DNA from: Muricauda sp. SCSIO 64092
Lineage (GTDB): Bacteria > Bacteroidota > Bacteroidia > Flavobacteriales > Flavobacteriaceae
DNA: 64,000 nt
Direction: 5' to 3'
Assembly (NCBI RefSeq): GCF_023016285.1
Contig: NZ_CP095413.1
Coordinates: 3,224,001-3,288,000, forward strand
In this document: piece by piece, positions 59,116-64,000 of the stretch
How positions within the stretch are numbered: the first letter of the stretch is position 1
Layout of the letters: each line of letters starts with the position of its first letter
Position numbers and translations under genes: made by a program
The notes under the pieces: model-generated
The model's database searches: none
What the model was told of the DNA's origin: nothing
Seen by the model: only the letters and a program-made list of their open reading frames with translations

Positions 59116-61296
59116 ATGACGTTCTACATTAAAACTCTACTATTCACTATCATACTCTTTTTACTGCCATTTTCCATTGAGAGCGGACTAATTAATAATT
59201 TATTAAACAACAATAATACTATTGATTCCTCTTTGATGTTGTCCATAAATCAAAATGTCGCTCACGCTGTAGATTTAGGCTGTAGTGAGGTTGATTTTAG
59301 TTGCGAGATTAGTGAGGGAATTTTATACGTTTGGGAAATCCTCTGGTTTTACACTACCCAAGTCGGCGTAGTATTGGTAGGAATAGTGCTTGATTTGTTC
59401 ATATTCTTATCATTGGACAGTAACTTTTACCGAACAGGGTTTATTGAAGTCGGCTGGGAGATACTCAGGGATTTTGTCAATATTATCTTTATTTTTTCAT
59501 TTTTATTCATTGCTTTTCGCATGGTTTTGGGTGCTGGTGGTGCCAATACTAAAAAACAACTGATCAAAACGATTCTGGTTGCCTTGACGGTTAACTTCAG
59601 TTTGTTTATCTCTTATGCCGTGATAGATAGCTCAAACCTTTTAGCCTATACACTTTACAATAAAATTGAAGTTGGAGAGGGAACATACCAGGAAGCGGTT
59701 ATGAATTCAAATGATGAGGATGCCACAAGCCTTTCGAAATTTGTAACTGAATTTATCGACCCGGAAACGCGATCCGTTACGCTCGCCATCGCCTCACATG
59801 TCAATCCACAACTCATTATTACAGGAAATGCCTCTAGAGGATTCTTTGAAAATTTTTTAGTCATCACCGCTGCCGGACTCATTAACGTAATGCTCATTAT
59901 CCTATTTATAAAAATGGTAGTGGTATTCTTGGGTCGAACACTTGGATTAATGTTTTCAAGTATGCTTTCAGCAGTAGCATTTACCTCGCTGGCTATGCCC
60001 GGTCTGCAAAATAAACCGTACATCGGGTTTAAAAGGTGGTTGGAAGAACTCATATCCACAGCCTTTGTCGCACCGGTATTTATATTTTTTATATACCTAG
60101 CAATCACCTTTCTAAAAAATAAGAGTTTTTTGCAAGCTATGGCTGGTGATCCGAGTCAGGGGCTACTGACACGGATTTTAATAGTGTTTGTTCCGTTTTT
60201 GGTTATCGGTGGAATACTCATGCTGGCGAAAAAAGTATCCTCATCAATGGTAGGTGAACTCGGAAAACTTGCAGTAAAAGGTGTGGGTATGCTTGCTGGT
60301 GGGACATTGGCGGCACCGGTGGCGGTTGTTGGTGGGGCTGCCGCTTTAGGTGGCGTTGCGGCAGGCGCAGGTGGAGCGTTGGCGGCAGGTGCCGGAAGGG
60401 TGGCAACGAGCGCCGGTGCAAGAGGTCTTGGAGGTGCCTTGTCACGTGGCGGAAGTGCCTCGGTGAAAGCAGGACGAAAATTATTGTCATTCAAAGCTGA
60501 CCCAACCAAAATTCCCGGCTTTAAGACATTGATCGGTAAAGATAATACGAGAGCTATTGAGAAAGTTACCGGCAAATCACCCCTACGACACCTCAATGAT
60601 CTACGCGATAGAAAACCGGTATTTAGTAACGAAGAGGACAAACTTGTCTCTGAACGGGATAACAGAATCTTGAAAAAGGCAAATGATGATGCACAGGCAG
60701 CACGTCGAAAAGAAGAAGGTAAGTTTGATGGTGAATTGTACCAAAAACGTATGGAAGCTGAGCGAGCACGCCAAAAACGTGACAAGGAAAGTACAGGCTT
60801 TACCAACAAGGACGGAAAACAAGGGGGGTACAAAATAGCTCAAGAACAGAGCCAGGAAGAACAAAAAACACAGCAAGAACTTAATAAAACACTCAAAAAA
60901 TTACAGCAGGAACGTCAAGATCTCGGTGACAGACAAGCAGGCTTTGGTGTTGATAATTCTGCTATTGATAAAAAAGAAAAAGAGATTGAAACCATTAAAT
61001 CCCAAATTTCAACCTCACAATCTCACCAACAGGTTGCAGATACCTTTATCCAGAATATTTCAGTTGATTACAATGCCAAGCAAAAAGCGGCTGATGAAAC
61101 ACGCGTCAAGCAAAAAGCTGCAGGTAAGGCTGCAGAAACTGCTTCTCGTATGGCATCTGCTGCTAAAGCACCAACGGGAGAGTTAGCCGATAAAATTATC
61201 CAAGGAAAAAAGGCTAAAGGTAGTGACTTTGAAGCTGCGGTTAAAAAAGCAATGAAGGATAACAATATGAATCTTGATGATGATACAGATAAATAA
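59116..61296 (+). CDS. VirB6/TrbL-like polytopic membrane protein
   Basis: A 726-residue protein. Residues 1-25 are a signal/TM segment. TM helices follow at about 75-105 (TTQVGVVLVGIVLDLFIFLS), 125-148 (DFVNIIFIFSFLFIAFRMVL), 155-190, 250-300, 320-340 and 355-375. The segment TKKQLIKTILVALTVNFSLF followed by VIDSSNLLAYTLY is a signature I associate with VirB6-like proteins of Patescibacteria. After residue 385 comes an Ala/Gly-rich linker, then a 330-residue charged coiled-coil tail. VirB6 forms part of the inner-membrane channel of type IV secretion systems. No VirB4 partner is in the window. Confidence 0.7.
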   Translation: MTFYIKTLLFTIILFLLPFSIESGLINNLLNNNNTIDSSLMLSINQNVAHAVDLGCSEVDFSCEISEGILYVWEILWFYTTQVGVVLVGIVLDLFIFLSLDSNFYRTGFIEVGWEILRDFVNIIFIFSFLFIAFRMVLGAGGANTKKQLIKTILVALTVNFSLFISYAVIDSSNLLAYTLYNKIEVGEGTYQEAVMNSNDEDATSLSKFVTEFIDPETRSVTLAIASHVNPQLIITGNASRGFFENFLVITAAGLINVMLIILFIKMVVVFLGRTLGLMFSSMLSAVAFTSLAMPGLQNKPYIGFKRWLEELISTAFVAPVFIFFIYLAITFLKNKSFLQAMAGDPSQGLLTRILIVFVPFLVIGGILMLAKKVSSSMVGELGKLAVKGVGMLAGGTLAAPVAVVGGAAALGGVAAGAGGALAAGAGRVATSAGARGLGGALSRGGSASVKAGRKLLSFKADPTKIPGFKTLIGKDNTRAIEKVTGKSPLRHLNDLRDRKPVFSNEEDKLVSERDNRILKKANDDAQAARRKEEGKFDGELYQKRMEAERARQKRDKESTGFTNKDGKQGGYKIAQEQSQEEQKTQQELNKTLKKLQQERQDLGDRQAGFGVDNSAIDKKEKEIETIKSQISTSQSHQQVADTFIQNISVDYNAKQKAADETRVKQKAAGKAAETASRMASAAKAPTGELADKIIQGKKAKGSDFEAAVKKAMKDNNMNLDDDTDK

Positions 61297-61300
61297 AAGA

Positions 61301-61320
61301 ACGATTTATCGTTTTTTTTA
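61301..61320 (+). terminator. Short terminator
   Basis: ACGA / TCGT stem with a TTTA loop followed by a T-run, 5 bp after the VirB6-like stop. Confidence 0.55.
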
Positions 61321-61356
61321 TTTAAGATTTTTTGAGGTCATGTTATGATAGGCTCT

Positions 61357-61827
61357 ATGGAAACCACACACAAAATCTCATGGAATGCTCTGCGCTATTC
61401 CGAAACCAATGATAATAAAATGCTGCAAATTGGAATCAATTTATTACTAGGGTTAATGGTGGTACTGTCCATAGTATTTAAAAACTATCTTTTCGGAGCT
61501 TTCATTTTGATTGCTTCAGTAATGCTTTTCTATACCAAGAACAATGAAACGAAATACATTGCTATTGATGTCGGTCATAGTGGGATCAGTATTGAACACA
61601 CGCTTATAGAATATTCATCTCTACTGTGGTTTTGGATCAATACGAATTCTTCTACTAATACCTCATATCTTTTTTTGAAATTCAAAGGAGGCTTATTTGG
61701 TTCTGTAAAAGTTATTGTTATTGAACCTGAAATTGATATTTCCGAGTTGCGCATTTTCCTTTCCCAATACTTAAAAGAAAAAGAAATCAAACAATCTTCT
61801 ACGGATAAATTGATAAATTCTTTTTAG
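61357..61827 (+). CDS. Two-TM conserved protein of the secretion block
   Basis: From ATG 61357 (METTHKISWNALRYSETNDN) the protein has 156 residues. The earlier ATG at 61345 overlaps a TGTTATGAT -10-like box and is not preferred. Two TM helices (MLQIGINLLLGLMVVLSIVF, LFGAFILIASVMLFYT) are followed by a soluble domain: IAIDVGHSGISIEHTLIEYS, SLLWFWIN, SVKVIVIEPEIDISELRIFL, SQYLKEKE. This order strongly recalls a conserved Patescibacteria protein next to their type IV secretion/pilus genes (W-x-A-x-E-Y, two TMs, Y-x-x-L-x-S-F-W-I, I-E-x-D-x-x-x-V-R-x-F-L). Function unknown. Confidence 0.6.
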   Translation: METTHKISWNALRYSETNDNKMLQIGINLLLGLMVVLSIVFKNYLFGAFILIASVMLFYTKNNETKYIAIDVGHSGISIEHTLIEYSSLLWFWINTNSSTNTSYLFLKFKGGLFGSVKVIVIEPEIDISELRIFLSQYLKEKEIKQSSTDKLINSF

Positions 61828-62211
61828 AGAATAACACTCTTGTATTCAACGATACTTGGATTGTGATGGCTCATAACAGCGTAAAGCCGTGTCTTCCACA
61901 AGTTTTCTGCTTAATCTCTTAATGCGTAAAAAAACAAGTAAATCTGTTTACGTAGCGTTTGTTTTGTTATCCATCCGGACATCCGTCAAAGATTTAAAAA
62001 TTAATAACCTTATCCAAACCATCGACCTCTTTATAAATGAAATGTGCCTAAAAATTGATCGTGGTTTTCAGAACCGGCTATCTTTCCAAAAGAATGGCGT
62101 GCAATACGGATAGAACACTGGCAAACGGAGAAAGGAACGAACTTCACTAAGCTTTTTTTAAAACCTTGGCTCAATGCGTGTTGGAAGTAGAAGAAAGTAG
62201 CAATTTGTTTC
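61828..62211. other. Right inner end of the element, no supported gene
   Basis: Short frames on both strands lack coding character. CGTAAA-type direct repeats near 61880 and 61925 are unremarkable. This stretch most likely contains integrase-binding and end sequences. Confidence 0.4.
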
Positions 62212-62230
62212 ACATATGTTTTACATAAAA
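62212..62230. repeat. Arm-type repeat inside attR
   Basis: ACATATGTTTTACATAAAA, identical and co-oriented with 6269-6287, about 45 bp from attR. Confidence 0.6.
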
Positions 62231-62236
62231 ACAAAA

Positions 62237-62264
62237 AAAGAGCTACACTTTCGTGTAACTCTTT
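62237..62264 (-). terminator. Terminator of tRNA-fMet supplied by the element
   Basis: On the minus strand AAAGAGTTACAC / GTGTAGCTCTTT followed by a run of T. The element brings its own terminator for the reconstituted tRNA. Confidence 0.75.
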
Positions 62265-62274
62265 GATTATCAAA

Positions 62275-62331
<57 letters not shown>

Positions 62332-62348
<17 letters not shown>

Positions 62349-62562
62349 ATGTATGTTCATAAGTCTAAAACTAGACTTGCACTTTGTTCTTGTTGCTCAG
62401 TTTGAGTAGGTACCCTGCCCTGAGCTTAGTCGAAGGGTACTGCTCTACCCCGCGATGTATGTTCATAAGTCTAAAACTAGACTTGCATTTTGTTCTTGTT
62501 GCTCAGTTCGGGTAGGTACCTTGCCCTGAGCTTTGTCGAAGGGTACTGCTCTACCCCGCGAT
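62332..62562. repeat. 106-bp tandem repeat carrying the tRNA 5' end
   Basis: TACTGCTCTACCCCGCGAT begins at 62332 (inside the tRNA), 62438 and 62544, each followed (first two) by about 87 bp of the same leader. So there are 2.2 copies with a period of 106 bp and a few mismatches. Each complete unit also includes a CCCTGAGCTTAGTCGAAGGG-type palindrome, a dispersed repeat familiar from Flavobacteria. The extra copies are 19-nt tRNA 5' stubs. Confidence 0.85.
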
Positions 62563-62632
62563 ATGGGAGGGCAAATATACGACCCTTTTTGGTTTTAATC
62601 AAAATCTGTTCCAAGGTTTCCTTTAAAATCGA

Positions 62633-62640
62633 TACTTTCG
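62633..62640 (+). promoter_or_regulatory. Bacteroidetes -7-like box for the symporter
   Basis: TACTTTCG, one mismatch to TAnnTTTG, 5 bp before ATG 62646. Confidence 0.4.
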
Positions 62641-62645
62641 AAGGC

Positions 62646-64000
62646 ATGGAAGTAATCAATGACTTTTTAGTTCAGGCCATTTCAGGAACGGAATGGCCCA
62701 TGTTTGTTCTTTTGATAGGCGGAGGCTTGTTTTTGGTAGTGTATTCCAAAGGCTTGCCCTACCGCTTTTTTGGACACGCCATTGCCATAACAGCAGGAAA
62801 ATACGATGATAAAACCGCGAAGGGGGATGTAAGTTCCCTACAGGCCCTTTCCGCCGCGGTTGCGGCTACAGTGGGATTGGGAAATATTTCCGGAGTGGCC
62901 ATTGCCATTCACGATGGGGGTCCTGGGGTTGTATTTTGGATTTGGATGACCGCCCTAATTGGAATGTGCATCAAGTTTTATTCTTGTAGCCTTTCCATTA
63001 TGTACCGTGGTGAGGATTCTGATGGAAAGCTCCAGGGAGGCCCCATGTTCTACATTACAAAAGGGTTGGGCCATAAGGCCAAACCCCTGGCCATATTTTT
63101 TAGCATTGCAGGGCTTTTTGGTTTTTTGGGGGTCTTTACGGCCAACCAATTCACCGAAACCTTTATGGGTGTTGTACAGCCCGAGACCAGTTTACTGGCC
63201 ATGGGCGGTACGGAAACGGATCCCCTGTTCAATTGGAAATTGACCATTGGGATTGTGCTGGCCATTATATCTTCGTTCGTGATTTTTGGTGGACTTAAGA
63301 ATATTGCCAAAGTGGCCACGGCCATTGTTCCTTTTATGGTCATGGTGTATTTGATTACGGTTATCATGGTCATGGTTGCCAATTCCTCTGCGGTATGGCC
63401 TTCGCTAAAACTGATCGTTTCGGAAGCCTGGAACTTTAAGACCGTGGTCACCGGTGGATTTTGGGGTTTGGTCATCATTGGTGTCCGTAGGGCCATGTTT
63501 TCCAATGAAGCGGGCCTGGGCTCTGCACCCATGTACCACGGCCAGTCCAAAAATGATGAACCTATCCGAGAGGGTCTGGTAGCCATGCTGGGCCCCTTTA
63601 TCGATACCATTTTGGTCTGTACGTTTACGGCCGTTGTTTTAATATTGAGTGGGGCGTATCTGGAGGATGGTAGCGGTATTGTCATGACTTTGAATGCCTT
63701 TAACACTGCTCTTGGCAGTTGGGGCGGTGTTCTCCTGATGATCATTGTCTCGGCCTTTGCCCTGTCCACACTGTTTACCTATTCCTACTATGGGGTAAAA
63801 AGTCTTTCGTACTTGACCAATGCCAAAATAGGTAGGTTGTACAACGTCTACTTTGTTGTTATGATTGTGTTTGCCGCAGTTGCCTCCCTGGAATTGGTAA
63901 AAAACCTCATTGATCTTTCGTATGCGCTCATGGTGATTCCCAATATGATTGCGGTACTGTTATTGGCGCCAAAAGTGAACAAAGCGGGCAAGGACTATTT
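62646..64000 (+). CDS. Sodium:alanine/glycine symporter (AgcS family), cut by window edge
   Basis: At least 451 residues, open to the window end. MEVINDFLVQAISGTEWPMF is followed by polytopic membrane segments. Family motifs include ALSAAVAATVGLGNISGVAI, the GGPMFYITKGLG loop and SNEAGLGSAPMYH. AgcS transporters import alanine or glycine with Na+. It is an ordinary chromosomal gene and marks the end of accessory DNA. The small box at 62633-62640 suggests its own promoter. Confidence 0.93.
   Translation, partial: MEVINDFLVQAISGTEWPMFVLLIGGGLFLVVYSKGLPYRFFGHAIAITAGKYDDKTAKGDVSSLQALSAAVAATVGLGNISGVAIAIHDGGPGVVFWIWMTALIGMCIKFYSCSLSIMYRGEDSDGKLQGGPMFYITKGLGHKAKPLAIFFSIAGLFGFLGVFTANQFTETFMGVVQPETSLLAMGGTETDPLFNWKLTIGIVLAIISSFVIFGGLKNIAKVATAIVPFMVMVYLITVIMVMVANSSAVWPSLKLIVSEAWNFKTVVTGGFWGLVIIGVRRAMFSNEAGLGSAPMYHGQSKNDEPIREGLVAMLGPFIDTILVCTFTAVVLILSGAYLEDGSGIVMTLNAFNTALGSWGGVLLMIIVSAFALSTLFTYSYYGVKSLSYLTNAKIGRLYNVYFVVMIVFAAVASLELVKNLIDLSYALMVIPNMIAVLLLAPKVNKAGKDY

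Noticed and set aside
60156..60833. 225-codon frame antisense to the VirB6-like gene
   Set aside because: Ala/Pro/Ser-rich shadow produced by the Ala/Gly-rich linker of the real gene.
33726..61827. A complete self-transmissible type IV secretion system
   Set aside because: Coupling protein, relaxase and a VirB6-like protein are present but no VirB4 ATPase, VirB8/9/10-like or Tra proteins of Bacteroidetes type were recognised.
61889..62113. 74-codon frame near the right end
   Set aside because: No coding character; starts in the non-coding inner end of the element.
63050..63769. 239-codon minus-strand frame
   Set aside because: Antisense of the AgcS-family symporter, which has clear motifs on the plus strand.

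Overview
The window looks like a marine Flavobacteriaceae (Bacteroidetes) chromosome. The supporting evidence is a Na+/alanine symporter gene at the right edge, Bacteroidetes-type -7 promoter boxes (TAnnTTTG) in front of several genes, mobilisation genes of Bacteroidetes type, and a secreted protein with a type IX secretion (T9SS) C-terminal signal. Almost all of it is accessory DNA accreted at one initiator tRNA gene (tRNA-fMet, minus strand, 62276-62348). Genus-level assignment is not possible from sequence reading alone.

Layout. (1) 1-5.95 kb is a decayed mobilisable island: RadC tail, XRE regulator pseudogene, an operon with an amber stop, a MobC-like protein, a relaxase broken by a 1-base frameshift, and a tyrosine integrase on the minus strand next to an 18-bp remnant of the tRNA 3' end. 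(2) 6115-62319 is a second integrated element of about 56 kb. It is bounded by a perfect 45-bp direct repeat of the tRNA-fMet 3' end. A tyrosine integrase and excisionase-like gene lie at its left end, and a 19-bp arm-type repeat is found just inside both ends. (3) 62.35-62.65 kb has 106-bp tandem duplications carrying the tRNA 5' end. (4) A chromosomal AgcS-type symporter runs off the window.

Inside the 56-kb element, left to right: a defence and toxin-antitoxin cargo at 8.2-13.1 kb (ParA+HEPN, SEFIR protein, zeta-type toxin with a small downstream partner, ParE/antitoxin), whose first part (8.2-12.4 kb) is flanked by a 105-bp direct repeat; a replication/recombination block with a large serine recombinase (13.6-17.8 kb); AbiV and small unknowns (17.8-22.2 kb); a roughly 10-kb block bracketed by 166-bp inverted repeats (22259-32582) holding a Dam-type methylase, RadC, a HerA/TraD-like ATPase, a nuclease-STAND protein with a GIY-YIG partner, and a membrane pentapeptide-repeat protein; a transfer region (33.7-44.9 kb) with a JAMM protease plus E1-like enzyme pair, a VirD4-type coupling protein, a ten-gene tandem array of DUF2958/DUF4240/unknown paralogues, a MobC-like protein and a relaxase split by a nine-A run; small regulators and lipoproteins (45-52 kb); and an envelope/secretion region (47.5-61.8 kb) with a MORN protein, a bitopic coiled-coil protein, a large T9SS protein, two cysteine-rich thrombospondin-like surface proteins, a VirB6/TrbL-like membrane protein and a two-TM protein.

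The most striking point is that the right-hand envelope/secretion block looks foreign. The VirB6-like and two-TM proteins and the cysteine-rich surface proteins resemble families I know from Patescibacteria (CPR). Several of these genes are preceded by sigma70-like -35/-10 promoters rather than the Bacteroidetes consensus. No VirB4 ATPase is visible, so the element is probably mobilisable or an incomplete conjugative element. Several frameshifts in homopolymers (both relaxases, one DUF4240 copy, an outer-membrane protein) may be decay, programmed slippage or assembly error; the sequence alone cannot tell.
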